DNA of 64,000 nt from Streptomyces avidinii (GTDB taxonomy: Bacteria > Actinomycetota > Actinomycetes > Streptomycetales > Streptomycetaceae): the NCBI RefSeq assembly GCF_014650695.1, contig NZ_BMVL01000009.1:30971-94970 (forward strand). Reading direction: 5' to 3'. Both the position numbers and the translations under genes were made by a program. Positions 42,024 through 50,825 of the stretch are shown piece after piece (within the stretch, counting starts at the first letter, position 1; the number at the start of each line of letters is the position of its first letter). The notes under the pieces were generated by a model that made no database searches, had not been told where the DNA came from, and saw nothing but the letters and a program-made list of their open reading frames with translations.

Positions 42024-43415
42024 GTGAGCAGGTCGGTGAACGCCTCCCCCGCCGCGGCCGGCATGCCCGCCGACCCGCCGGGCGGCGGCAGGGCCGTCGC
42101 CGTCTGGAGCATCGGGGTCGCCGTCTACTTCGTGGCGGTGATCTTCCGTACCAGCCTGGGCGTGGCCGGCCTCGACGCCGCCGACCGCTTCCATGTGGGG
42201 GCCTCGGCGCTGGCCACCTTCTCCCTCCTCCAGCTGCTCGTCTACGCGGGCATGCAGATCCCGGTGGGCCTGATGGTCGACCGGCTCGGGACCAAGAAGG
42301 TGCTGACCCTGGGCGCGGTGCTCTTCACCGTCGGCCAGCTCGGCTTCGCGCTGTCGCCCTCCTACGGGATGGCGCTCGCCGCGCGGGCGCTGCTGGGCTG
42401 CGGCGACGCGATGACCTTCATCTCGGTGCTGCGGCTCGGCACCCGGTGGTTCCCCGCCCGGCGCGGTCCGCTGATGGCGCAACTGGCCGGGCTGGTCGGC
42501 ATGGCGGGCAACCTCGTCTCCACCCTCGTCCTCGCCCCGGTCCTGCACGGGGTCGGCTGGACCGCCGCCTTCGCGGGCAGCGCGGTGGCGGGGCTGGTGG
42601 TCCTGGTGCCGCTGGTGCTGTTTCTGCGGGACCACCCGGAGGGGTACGGGCCGGCGCCGGTGCAACGTGGGTCCGGCGATTCCAGGGGGTCCGGCGGGTC
42701 CGGTGGCTTCGTACGCCGTCAGATCCGCGAGTCCTGGGCCGAACCCGGCACCCGGCTCGGTCTGTGGGTGCACTTCACCACGCAGTTCCCCGCGATGGTG
42801 TTCCTGCTGCTGTGGGGCATGCCCTTCCTGGTCGAGGCGCAGGGCCTGTCCCGGACCACCGCGGGCGGACTGCTGACCCTGGTCGTCGCCTCGAACATGG
42901 CGCTCGGACTGGCCTACGGCCAGATCGTCGGCCGCCGCCAGTCCGCGCGGATCCCGCTCGCCCTGGGCACGGTCGGCCTCACGGCCCTGCTGTGGGCCGC
43001 GGTCCTCGTGTACCCGGGCGATCGGGCACCGATGTGGCTGCTGGTCGCCCTGTGCCTGGTCCTGGGCACGTGCGGACCCGCCTCGATGATCGGCTTCGAC
43101 TTCGCCCGCCCGGCCAACCCGGCGGAGCGCCAGGGCACCGCCTCCGGGATCACGAACATGGGCGGCTTCATCGCGTCCATGACCACCCTGCTGACGGTGG
43201 GCATCCTGCTGGATGCCACGGGCGACAACTACCGCATCGCCTTCTCCACGGTCTTCGTCCTCGAAGCGGTGGGCGTGATCAGCATCCTGCGGCTCCGCCC
43301 GCTCGCCCTGGCCCGCGAAGCGGACCGGGTCCGCGTCACGATTCCCGCGCAGGAACCGGAGCCGGTCCCCCGCACGTGCCGGCTCCCGGAGGCAGCAGGG
43401 CGCGAAGCACCGTAG
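42024..43415 (+). CDS. MFS transporter
   Basis: About 463 residues with twelve predicted TM helices. The loop 2-3 motif is VDRLGTKKVL, and the helix 4 region is GCGDAMTFISVLRLGTRWFP. The closest family by eye is the organic-anion or nitrate-type MFS permeases. Starts at GTG 42012 (four-base overlap with gntR), 42024 and 42033 are possible; I prefer 42024 because GAAGGGG sits at a good distance. Cotranscription with the FCD regulator suggests import of an organic acid. The substrate is unknown. Confidence 0.87.
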   Translation: MSRSVNASPAAAGMPADPPGGGRAVAVWSIGVAVYFVAVIFRTSLGVAGLDAADRFHVGASALATFSLLQLLVYAGMQIPVGLMVDRLGTKKVLTLGAVLFTVGQLGFALSPSYGMALAARALLGCGDAMTFISVLRLGTRWFPARRGPLMAQLAGLVGMAGNLVSTLVLAPVLHGVGWTAAFAGSAVAGLVVLVPLVLFLRDHPEGYGPAPVQRGSGDSRGSGGSGGFVRRQIRESWAEPGTRLGLWVHFTTQFPAMVFLLLWGMPFLVEAQGLSRTTAGGLLTLVVASNMALGLAYGQIVGRRQSARIPLALGTVGLTALLWAAVLVYPGDRAPMWLLVALCLVLGTCGPASMIGFDFARPANPAERQGTASGITNMGGFIASMTTLLTVGILLDATGDNYRIAFSTVFVLEAVGVISILRLRPLALAREADRVRVTIPAQEPEPVPRTCRLPEAAGREAP

Positions 43416-43461
43416 GGCGGCCGTCCGTGCCACCGTACGACCCGCGCCCTGAGTCACCGGG

Positions 43462-43484
43462 CCCGCGCCACCGCCGGGCGCGGG
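43462..43484. terminator. Terminator between the MFS gene and the isomerase-like gene
   Basis: CCCGCGCC (43462-43469) and GGCGCGGG (43477-43484) form an 8-bp stem with a 7-base loop between convergent genes. Confidence 0.65.
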
Positions 43485-43502
43485 ACCGTCGGGCCGAGCC
43501 CG

Positions 43503-44333
43503 CTACGGGGTCACGGAGAACTGCGTGAGGATGGCGTCGGCCAGCTCGACGTCGCCCTCCACCTTCACCCGGTCCGCGACGGTGTGCGCCCGCACCCGTC
43601 CCGCCGCAAGGCGCACGTACGTCTCCCAGTCCAGCGTCAGGGTCACCGCGGGGCCCAGCGACGGCGACTTGTCCACGGTCCCGCGGCCGTCCGCGTCCAC
43701 CCGTACCGTCCGCATGAACTCCAGCTGACCGTGCACGTCGATCACCACCGCCGAGTTCGCCGGGGCGCCCGCCCGCTTGGCCACCACCTTCGGCAGACCG
43801 GCCAGCAGCAGGTCCCGCGCCACGTACGCGCCCGGCGAGTCCCAGTTGCCCGGTGCCCCCAGCGCCGCCCGCAGGTCCTGCTCGTGGATCCACACGTCGA
43901 ACGCCCGCAGCCGCAGCGCCTGCTCCAGCGTCACCTGGTCACCGAGCGGCCCGCGCACCATCGTGGCCGGATCCCGCTTCTCGTTGCGCAGCTGCCGCGA
44001 GCGGCGGATCACCGTGTACTCCAGCTCGGAGGTCATCTCCGGCGCGGTGTGGTGGCGCCGTACGTCGACCTGCACCTCCATGTACCGGCTGAATTCGTCC
44101 ACCACGTGCCGCAGGTCCCGCGCCACCGTGTGGATCGGCCGTGGGTCCCCGAGCTGCTCGCACTCGATACCGATGATGTGCGACACGACGTCGCGGACCG
44201 ACCAGCCGGGACAGGGCGTCGCCCGGTTCCACTCTCCCTCCGCCAAGGGAAGGACCAACTCGGATATCGCCTCGATGGAGTGCGTCCACGCGTCGGCATA
44301 GGGCTGGAGGGCGGGATGCGGATGGACGGTCAA
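43503..44333 (-). CDS. Mycothiol-dependent maleylpyruvate isomerase-family protein
   Basis: A 276-residue protein. Residues 1-180 have the MDMPI/DinB fold (CPGWSVRDVVSHIIGIE with a metal-ligand His, then FDVWIHEQDLRAALG with a further His). The last 80 residues resemble an SCP2-like domain (RVRAHTVADRVKVEGDVELA). Family members use mycothiol or act as metal-dependent hydrolases. The start is a TTG at 44333, supported by GAGGGG just upstream; no ATG or GTG fits the conserved beginning. It diverges from the nitrilase-family gene with 150 bases between. Confidence 0.85.
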   Translation of the reverse strand: MTVHPHPALQPYADAWTHSIEAISELVLPLAEGEWNRATPCPGWSVRDVVSHIIGIECEQLGDPRPIHTVARDLRHVVDEFSRYMEVQVDVRRHHTAPEMTSELEYTVIRRSRQLRNEKRDPATMVRGPLGDQVTLEQALRLRAFDVWIHEQDLRAALGAPGNWDSPGAYVARDLLLAGLPKVVAKRAGAPANSAVVIDVHGQLEFMRTVRVDADGRGTVDKSPSLGPAVTLTLDWETYVRLAAGRVRAHTVADRVKVEGDVELADAILTQFSVTP

Positions 44334-44483
44334 CGGGACCCCTCGCGGTGCTGTTCAATGGCGCATTTTAAGAAGCTGTGGACTCAGTTTCCAAAACTAC
44401 GCTGCCGGTGAGCACCCCGGCAGTGCTTTCGTGTGACGATCGTAGGCCCGAGTTGACGGCTTGAACGCCAGGACGGTGGTAGT

Positions 44484-45260
44484 GTGCGCGCCTCGCTGAT
44501 CCAAATCGCAGTGAACGAGGGCGAGTCGGTGTCTTCCCGACGCACCCGCGTGGCCGAACTCGTACGGGAGCAGGCGGACTCCGATCTCGTCGTCCTGCCC
44601 GAGCTCTGGCCGGTCGGCGCCTTCGCCTACGAGCAGTTCGAGACCGAGGCCGAACCGCTGGACGGCCCGACCTACGAGGCCATGTCCGGGGCGGCGCGCG
44701 ACGCCGGCGTCTGGCTCCACGGCGGCTCGATCGTGGAGCGCGCGGGCGACGGCTCCCTCTACAACACCGCCCTCGTCCTCTCCCCGGCCGGCGAGCTGGC
44801 CGCCACCTACCGGAAGATCCACCGCTTCGGCTTCGACCAGGGCGAGGCCGTCCTGATGTCGGCCGGGGACTCCCTGACGACGGTGACCCTGCCGGAACAG
44901 ACCCTCGGCATCGCCACCTGCTACGACCTGCGCTTCCCGGAGCTGTTCCGCGGCCTGGTCGACGCCGGGGCCACCGCGATGGTCGTCGCGGCGGGCTGGC
45001 CCGCGCGCCGCCGCTCCCACTGGACCCTGCTCAGCCGGGCACGCGCCGTCGAGGACCAGTCCTACGTCCTGGCGTGCGGGCTGGCCGGCACCCACGCGGG
45101 CGTGGAACAGGCCGGGCACAGCCTGGTGGTCGACCCGTGGGGCGAGGTCCTGGCCGAGGCGGGCCCCGGCGAGGAGGTCCTCACCGTGGACCTGGACCCG
45201 GCGAAGGTCCCCGAGACCCGCGCCCAGTTCCCGGCCCTGAAGGACCGCCGGCTGCGCTGA
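44484..45260 (+). CDS. Carbon-nitrogen hydrolase (nitrilase superfamily)
   Basis: A 258-residue nitrilase-fold enzyme with the complete Glu-Lys-Cys triad: Glu in VVLPELWPVG (about 40), Lys in TYRKIHRFGF (about 113) and Cys in IATCYDLRFPELF (about 146). It resembles the NIT2/omega-amidase branch that cleaves alpha-keto amides such as 2-oxoglutaramate. The GTG start at 44484 has AGGACGG a suitable distance upstream. It is followed 114 bases later by a small hypothetical gene. The exact amide substrate is not fixed. Confidence 0.9.
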   Translation: MRASLIQIAVNEGESVSSRRTRVAELVREQADSDLVVLPELWPVGAFAYEQFETEAEPLDGPTYEAMSGAARDAGVWLHGGSIVERAGDGSLYNTALVLSPAGELAATYRKIHRFGFDQGEAVLMSAGDSLTTVTLPEQTLGIATCYDLRFPELFRGLVDAGATAMVVAAGWPARRRSHWTLLSRARAVEDQSYVLACGLAGTHAGVEQAGHSLVVDPWGEVLAEAGPGEEVLTVDLDPAKVPETRAQFPALKDRRLR

Positions 45261-45374
45261 CGTGCCCCCCGGGACCCCGGTTGGCGCCGGGGATTCCGGG
45301 CAGACGGGACGGGTGGGCGGCGTCGGCCGCCCGTTCCGCGACGACGATGACGATGACGAGGAGGCGGGTGCGCC

Positions 45375-45686
45375 GTGACGCATGATGCAGGGGACGTGCT
45401 GGACGCCGCCCTGGAGCCGCACGAGCCCGCCGCCGCGGAGATCGCGGCCCGGCAGCGCGTCCGGGACCGGGCCACCGGCCTGACCCACCACGAGGCGCAC
45501 GCCGCCCTGGAGGCGGTGCTGGCGGACGCCGGCGACCTGGAGTCCGCCGCCGCGTCCGTCCGCGCCGAGGCCGCGGAGTGGCAGCGCATCACCGACCTCC
45601 TGCTCGACCACGGCGGCCCGTACGCGCCGGACACCGACGCCTACGTCCAGGGTCAGCTCACGGCCCGGGAACACCATCGGGACTGA
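45375..45686 (+). CDS. Small helical hypothetical protein
   Basis: A 103-residue acidic, Ala/Glu-rich protein, probably all-helical (AGLTHHEAHAALEAVLADAGDLESAAASVR-like composition). No family is recognised. GTG 45375 is the start. Its final 29 bases overlap the convergent LURP-one-related gene. High third-position G+C and codon use like its neighbours support a real gene, but there is no functional clue. Confidence 0.55.
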   Translation: MTHDAGDVLDAALEPHEPAAAEIAARQRVRDRATGLTHHEAHAALEAVLADAGDLESAAASVRAEAAEWQRITDLLLDHGGPYAPDTDAYVQGQLTAREHHRD

Positions 45687-46179
45687 CCCCGCCCTCCCGC
45701 TCCTTCTCCACCATCCGGATCACGCACACCGCGACCGCGATCAGCAGCGCCGCGTCCGCGTCCTCCCGGACCACGTCCACCGCGTACGTCTCGCGGAGCC
45801 GGTACCACTGCCGCGAGACCAGCGCGAGCAGCTCCCCGTCGTACTCGATCTTGAACTCGCGGTCCAGGATCCGCCCGCTGACGTCGAGCTCCGTGCCCTC
45901 GGCCAGGGTCACGCGGAAGTGGCCCCGCAGCAGTGAGAGCCGCTTCCTGCGGATCACCGCGAGCCGCCGCTCGTCCCGCTCCAGCGTCATCGCGTCCCGC
46001 AGGGTGAACAGCTTCTCCCGCAGGGTGATCAGGATCAGCCCGTCCGGGTCCTTCAGCTCCAGCGTGTCCCGGAAGCGCAGTGCCTTCCCGTCGACGAGGA
46101 AGGCGTGCCGGCCGGCCTCGTCCTCGATCCAGTAGTCGTCCCCGATGGCCAGCATTTTGTCCCGAACGAGGTATTTCAT
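45658..46179 (-). CDS. LURP-one-related/YxjI family protein
   Basis: A 173-residue protein of the tubby-like LURP-one-related fold. MKYLVRDKMLAIGDDYWIED and FLVDGKALRFRDTLELKD are the characteristic first strands, repeated in ISLREK-type strands through DREFKIEYDG. The last helix (ADAALLIAVAVCVIRMVEK) is hydrophobic, as in the tubby-type central helix. Family members may bind lipids; bacterial roles are unknown. It diverges from the ATP-grasp-like gene with 32 bases between starts. Confidence 0.87.
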   Translation of the reverse strand: MKYLVRDKMLAIGDDYWIEDEAGRHAFLVDGKALRFRDTLELKDPDGLILITLREKLFTLRDAMTLERDERRLAVIRRKRLSLLRGHFRVTLAEGTELDVSGRILDREFKIEYDGELLALVSRQWYRLRETYAVDVVREDADAALLIAVAVCVIRMVEKEREGGVSPDGVPGP

Positions 46180-46211
46180 GCGCTGATCAGTGCCCGCGAT
46201 AGGTTGCCCTC

Positions 46212-47024
46212 ATGCCCCTGCTCTACGTGACCGACCTGGCGTACCCCGCACGCGGCCGCCGCTACTGCGACGAGGACATATTCCTCACGTCCCGGCTGCG
46301 CGCCGAGTTCGACCTGGCGCTGTGCCATCCCGCGGACGCGGAGGCGATGCTGCCGCTCGGCTTCGACGCGGTGATCGTCCGCAACAGCGGCCCGGTCCTG
46401 CACTACCAGGAGGCCTACGACTCCTTCCGCGCGGCCGCCATCGCCTCCGGGACCCGCGTCTACAACCCGCTCACCGGCCGCGCCGACATGGCGGGCAAGC
46501 AGTACCTCCTCGACCTGACGGCCGCCGGCTACCCGGTCATCCCGACGATCGACGACCCGGCGCGGCTGGCGGAACTGCCGCAGGTGCCGCAGTACGCGGT
46601 CAAGCCGAAGCAGGGCGCCGACTCCATCGGCCTCACCTTCACCGCGACACCGGACGGACCGGCCGGGGCCGTGCTGATCCAGCCGCGCATCGACTTCGCG
46701 TACGAGGTGTCCTTCTACTTCGTCGACGACGCCTTCCAGTACGCGCTGTACGCCCCTGATCCGGCCCGCCGCTGGGAGCTGGAGCCCTACGCCCCGACCG
46801 ACGCGGACCTGGCCTTCGCCCGCTCCTTCGTCGCGTGGAACACCCTCGACCACGGCATCCAGCGCGTGGACGCCTGCCGGGCGCCGTCCGGCGAGCTGCT
46901 CCTCGTCGAGCTGGAGGACCTGAACCCGTACCTGTCCCTGGACCTCGTCCCGGCGCCGGTACAGGACGCCTTCGTCGGCGCGCTCACAAGATCCCTCCAC
47001 ACCTTCCTCAGCACCACCGCCTGA
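46212..47024 (+). CDS. ATP-grasp-like protein
   Basis: A 270-residue protein that looks like a glutathione-synthetase-type ATP-grasp ligase. Supporting segments are GKQYLLDLTAAGYPVIPT (nucleotide-binding domain), AVKPKQGADSIGL (phosphate-binding lysine region), RVDACRAPSGE and the C-terminal metal-ligand-like VELEDLNPYLSLDL with an Asn-Pro-Tyr in place of the usual EINP. The N-terminal domain is short. Peptide-bond or amide ligation is expected, but the substrates are unknown. ATG 46212 is the only good start. It precedes a DUF4240 gene. Confidence 0.7.
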   Translation: MPLLYVTDLAYPARGRRYCDEDIFLTSRLRAEFDLALCHPADAEAMLPLGFDAVIVRNSGPVLHYQEAYDSFRAAAIASGTRVYNPLTGRADMAGKQYLLDLTAAGYPVIPTIDDPARLAELPQVPQYAVKPKQGADSIGLTFTATPDGPAGAVLIQPRIDFAYEVSFYFVDDAFQYALYAPDPARRWELEPYAPTDADLAFARSFVAWNTLDHGIQRVDACRAPSGELLLVELEDLNPYLSLDLVPAPVQDAFVGALTRSLHTFLSTTA

Positions 47025-47052
47025 TGTCAGACCCGGCTGCCAGGCTTTCCCC

Positions 47053-47580
47053 ATGGACAAGCAGACGTTCTGGAAGCTGATCGAGACGGCCCGCGCAGAC
47101 GCGGCACCGGAGGAGGTGGCCTCGCGTGCGGCGGAGCTCCTGGCGGACCGCCCGGAGGCGGAGATAGCCGCGTCCCAGCAGGTGTTGTGGGACCTGCTGG
47201 CGGAGTCCTACCGGGCGCCGCTCTGGGCCGCGGCCTACGTGATCAACGGCGGCTGCTCGGACGACGGCTTCGACTACTTCCGCGGCTGGCTCCTCACCCA
47301 GGGGCAGGAGACCTTCGAGACGGCTCTGACCGAACCCGACGCGCTGGCCGCGCACCCCGCGGTCCGCGAGGCCGCGGCAAAGGGCCGGGACCTGTGGGAC
47401 GAGGGCGCCCTCTCGATCGCCTGGAGGGCCTACGAGGCAGGCACCGGGCGCGAGCTGCCCGCAGACTCCTTCACGATCAGCTACCCGGCCCTGGACCCGT
47501 CCTGGGACTTCGACTTCGGCGACACGGACGAGATATCAGCCCGACTGCCCCGACTGAGCGCCCTCTTCGCCTACTCGTAG
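47053..47580 (+). CDS. DUF4240 domain protein
   Basis: A 175-residue soluble protein. MDKQTFWKLIETAR at the start and FDYFRGWLLTQGQETFETAL in the middle are the DUF4240 hallmarks; the domain fills nearly the whole protein. Similar proteins occur as single genes or next to WGR and immunity-like genes, and no biochemical role is established. It follows the ATP-grasp-like gene by 28 bases, so cotranscription is likely. Its last ten bases overlap the convergent PPOX gene. Confidence 0.87.
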   Translation: MDKQTFWKLIETARADAAPEEVASRAAELLADRPEAEIAASQQVLWDLLAESYRAPLWAAAYVINGGCSDDGFDYFRGWLLTQGQETFETALTEPDALAAHPAVREAAAKGRDLWDEGALSIAWRAYEAGTGRELPADSFTISYPALDPSWDFDFGDTDEISARLPRLSALFAYS

Positions 47581-48245
47581 CGGTAGAGCAGGGACTCGCG
47601 CTCCTGCTCCCGGATCTCCTCGATCGTCAGACCGGGGAGATCCAGGTGGGAGAGGGTGATCTCGGCGGAGCTGGGCACGGCGTCCTCGGCGAGCCACTGC
47701 TCGGGCTGCCACGCGTGGCTGCGCAGGAACGCCTTCGGGCAGTGCTGGTAGGCCTCCTCGACCTCCACCACGATCGCGCTCCGCGGGGGCTTGCCGACGG
47801 CGGTCAACTGCTCCAGCAACCGCGGGTCGGCGGACACGCAGGCCCGCCCGTTGACCCGCAGGGTGGTGGCCCGGCCGGGGATGACGAAGATCAGCCCGGC
47901 CCGGCCGGTCTCCACGATGTTGTGGGCCGTGTCGAGCCGCTTGTTGCCGGTGGCGTCGGGCAGCGCGAGGGTGAACTCGTCCAGCACGGCCACGAACCCG
48001 GGCGGCCCGCCCCGGGGCGTGACATCGCAGGTCCCGTCGGCCCCCGCACTGGCCACGAACACCAACGACGATCGCCCGATGACCGCCCGCGCGGCCTCGT
48101 GGATCCGGTCGACGGCTTTCCGGCGCGCCATCTCGCCGGGCATCTCGTAGAGCTCGCGCAACCCGTCCGTGCTCTGCACGGCGGTGGCGTTCACGGCATC
48201 GAATATCCGCCCGCTCGGCGGCGTGCTGGCTGTCACCCTCCGCAC
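47571..48245 (-). CDS. Pyridoxamine 5'-phosphate oxidase-related FMN-binding protein
   Basis: A 224-residue split-barrel flavoprotein. The core VIGRSSLVFVASAGADGTCD and RGGPPGFVAVLDEFTLALPD is typical of the MSMEG_1061-like PPOX family (FMN-binding); NIVETGRAGLIFVIPGRATT and TLRVNGRACV follow. It has an N-terminal helical extension (RELYEMPGEMARRKAVDRIH) that this family shares. The substrate is unknown. GTG 48245 is used; GTG 48236 is an alternative, and neither has a strong ribosome site. Confidence 0.83.
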   Translation of the reverse strand: MRRVTASTPPSGRIFDAVNATAVQSTDGLRELYEMPGEMARRKAVDRIHEAARAVIGRSSLVFVASAGADGTCDVTPRGGPPGFVAVLDEFTLALPDATGNKRLDTAHNIVETGRAGLIFVIPGRATTLRVNGRACVSADPRLLEQLTAVGKPPRSAIVVEVEEAYQHCPKAFLRSHAWQPEQWLAEDAVPSSAEITLSHLDLPGLTIEEIREQERESLLYRYE

Positions 48246-48263
48246 GCTACCGGGTGATCACCG

Positions 48264-48818
48264 CTAGAGACCGCTGGTGTCGAGATCGATCCCGAACGGC
48301 TCGGGCAGCCGCACCGGCGTCCCGAAGGGATGCGGCCCGTCCACCTTGGTGTACCCGAGCGGTCCGGGCTCGGCGAACACCGTCACGGTCTTCTCCATCC
48401 GGTCGACCAGCAGGTACAAGGGCGCGCCGTACTCGGCGTACCGCTTGCGCTTGACGACGCGGGCGGTCTCGGCGTTCGACTTCGATGTCACCTCGACGAT
48501 CAGCAGGGTCTGATCGGGCAACAGCGCCGCGCCGCCGCGGGCGAGGTGATCGGGCACCACTGCGATGTCGGGCACGTACCAGTTCGACGACCGGGGCAGG
48601 TCCAGATTGCCCGATCCCTCGACACAGCCGAGCGCATCCACCCGGTCCTCGATCTGGCGCCGTACGAGTCGGGCGGCCCGCTCGTGGTCCCAACTCGGCG
48701 TCAGGTTGCTGATGACCCCTTCGACGATCTCGGTGCGGTCCCCGCTGTGGTGCTGGATGGCGTACTTCAGCGCGCGCTCGGGGTCGACGCCTTCGCTGTA
48801 GTCGTGCGCGGTGGTCAT
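48264..48818 (-). CDS. Uma2 family endonuclease-like protein
   Basis: A 184-residue protein of the Uma2/DUF820 PD-(D/E)XK fold. The probable active site is WYVPDIAVV (Asp) with LLIVEVTSKSNA (Glu and a following Lys/Ser), the usual D-EVxSxSN pattern of the family. ATG 48818 follows GGGAGGCG. These proteins are very common in Streptomyces, often in several copies; nuclease activity is inferred from the fold and has rarely been shown. Single gene divergent from the NHL gene. Confidence 0.9.
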   Translation of the reverse strand: MTTAHDYSEGVDPERALKYAIQHHSGDRTEIVEGVISNLTPSWDHERAARLVRRQIEDRVDALGCVEGSGNLDLPRSSNWYVPDIAVVPDHLARGGAALLPDQTLLIVEVTSKSNAETARVVKRKRYAEYGAPLYLLVDRMEKTVTVFAEPGPLGYTKVDGPHPFGTPVRLPEPFGIDLDTSGL

Positions 48819-48920
48819 TCCGGACGCCTCCCTTGCTTCCTGGCCCCAGGCTCCCACGGGGTACCGCCGCTCGTCGTCACCCCTGGGGGTGCACGTGTCC
48901 GGGGATGGCAAGCTTGAAGG

Positions 48921-50768
48921 ATGAACGATGCTGCCCCGGCGCCCACCCCCGCGCCCGCGCCCCGCCGACGTGCCCGTGTCCGTGCCCCCGAGCTGATCGG
49001 CAAGGGCGGCTGGCTGAACACCGGCGGGAAGGAACTGAGCCTCGCCGACCTGCGGGGACGCATTGCGATCCTCGATTTCTGGACCTTCTGCTGCATCAAC
49101 TGCCTGCACGTCCTGGACGAGCTGCGGGAGCTGGAGGAGAAGCACCGCGACACCGTCGTGATCATCGGCGTGCACTCGCCGAAGTTCGTGCACGAGGCCG
49201 AGCACGCCGCCGTGGTCGATGCCGTCGAGCGGTACCAGGTGCACCACCCCGTGCTGGACGATCCCGAGCTGGCGACCTGGAAGCAGTACGCCGTACGCGC
49301 CTGGCCCACGCTCGTCGTGATCGACCCCGAGGGGTACATCGTCGCCCAGCACGCCGGCGAGGGGCACGCGCACGCCATCGCGCGGCTGGTCGAGGAGCTG
49401 GAGGCCGAGCACGAGGCCAAGGGCACGCTGCGGCGCGGCGACGGGCCGTACGTGGCGCCCGAGCCGGTCGCCGGCGACCTGCGGTTCCCCGGGAAGGCGC
49501 TGCTGCTGCCGTCCGGGAACCTGCTGGTGTCGGACACCACGCGCCACCGGCTCGTGGAGCTGGCCGCCGACGGCGAGAGCGTCGTACGCAGCATCGGCAG
49601 CGGCGAGCGCGGTTTCGCCGGGGACAGCTTCAGCGAGCCGCAGGGCCTCGCGCTGCTGCCCGACGGCAAGGTCGTCGTCGCCGACACCGTCAATCACGCG
49701 CTGCGCACCTACGACCCGGCCACCGGGCAGGTCGAGACCGTCGCCGGGACCGGGCGCCAGTGGTGGCAGGGAGCTCCGACGTCCGGGCCGGCGCTGGAGG
49801 TGGACCTGTCCTCGCCGTGGGACGTGGCCTGGTGGCAGGGCCGGGTCTGGATCGCCATGGCCGGCGTGCACCAGCTGTGGACCTGGGACCCGGAGGCCGG
49901 GACGGTCGAGGTCGCGGCCGGTACGACCAACGAGGGGCTGCTCGACGGGCCGGCCGCCGAGGCCTGGTTCGCCCAGCCCTCCGGCCTCGCGGCCGCCGGG
50001 GACCGGCTGTGGATCGCCGATTCCGAGACCAGCGCCCTGCGGTACGTGGAGGCGGCGGGTGAGGGCCACGAGGGGTACGTCATCAAGTCCGCCGTCGGCA
50101 CCGGGCTGTTCGACTTCGGCCACCGGGACGGCGATGCGGCCCAGGCCCTGCTCCAGCACCCGCTCGGCGTGACCGCCCTGCCCGACGGCTCGGTCGCGGT
50201 GTGCGACACGTACAACCACGCGCTGCGCCGTTACGACCCCGCCACCGGCCGGGTCTCGACCCTGGCGACCGATCTGCGCGAGCCCAGCGACGCCGTGCTG
50301 GTGGGCGAGGACATCGTGGTCGTCGAGTCCGCCCGGCACCGGCTGACCCGCCTGCGCCTCCCGGAGGAGGCGGTACGCGTGGACGCGGTCGCCCACCGCA
50401 CGCAGCGGGCCGCCACCGAGGTGGCCCCCGGCACGCTCCGCCTCGACGTGGTCTTCCAGGCGCCGAGCGGGCAGAAGCTCGACACCCGCTACGGGCCCTC
50501 CACCCGGCTCCTCGTCTCCTCGACCCCGCCGGAGCTGCTGGCGGCCGGCGAGGGCGCGGGGACGGACCTGTTCCGGGAGCTGGCGCTGAACCCGGACGTC
50601 AGCGAGGGCGTGCTGCACGTGTCGGCGATGGCGGCGTCCTGCGACGACGACCCCGCCAACGAGTACCCGGCCTGCCACGTCCACCAGCAGGACTGGGGCG
50701 TGCCGGTGCGCGTCACCGCCGACGGTGTCTCCCGCCTGCCGCTCGTGCTCGCGGGGATGGACGGCTGA
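48921..50768 (+). CDS. Thioredoxin-like/NHL-repeat protein (NHLRC2 type)
   Basis: A 615-residue protein. Residues 20-165 are a thioredoxin fold whose active-site region is DFWTFCCINCLHVLDEL, that is CCINC instead of the usual CxxC. Residues 180-500 are NHL propeller blades with repeated LPDGxVxVADTxNHALRxYD segments. The C-terminal 110 residues are a beta-rich domain. Domain order and the CCINC motif match animal NHLRC2. There is no signal peptide, so it is cytoplasmic. Redox function is likely; the substrate is unknown. ATG 48921. Confidence 0.88.
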   Translation: MNDAAPAPTPAPAPRRRARVRAPELIGKGGWLNTGGKELSLADLRGRIAILDFWTFCCINCLHVLDELRELEEKHRDTVVIIGVHSPKFVHEAEHAAVVDAVERYQVHHPVLDDPELATWKQYAVRAWPTLVVIDPEGYIVAQHAGEGHAHAIARLVEELEAEHEAKGTLRRGDGPYVAPEPVAGDLRFPGKALLLPSGNLLVSDTTRHRLVELAADGESVVRSIGSGERGFAGDSFSEPQGLALLPDGKVVVADTVNHALRTYDPATGQVETVAGTGRQWWQGAPTSGPALEVDLSSPWDVAWWQGRVWIAMAGVHQLWTWDPEAGTVEVAAGTTNEGLLDGPAAEAWFAQPSGLAAAGDRLWIADSETSALRYVEAAGEGHEGYVIKSAVGTGLFDFGHRDGDAAQALLQHPLGVTALPDGSVAVCDTYNHALRRYDPATGRVSTLATDLREPSDAVLVGEDIVVVESARHRLTRLRLPEEAVRVDAVAHRTQRAATEVAPGTLRLDVVFQAPSGQKLDTRYGPSTRLLVSSTPPELLAAGEGAGTDLFRELALNPDVSEGVLHVSAMAASCDDDPANEYPACHVHQQDWGVPVRVTADGVSRLPLVLAGMDG

Positions 50769-50776
50769 CCGCGCTT

Positions 50777-50814
50777 CCCGTACCGGCGGCGCGTCGTCGC
50801 ACCGCCGGTACGGG
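50777..50814. terminator. Bidirectional terminator
   Basis: Perfect 13-bp arms, CCCGTACCGGCGG (50777-50789) and CCGCCGGTACGGG (50802-50814), lie between the convergent NHL and M18 aminopeptidase genes, which end at 50768 and 50826. Confidence 0.85.
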
Positions 50815-50825
50815 AGCGGGAGGGC

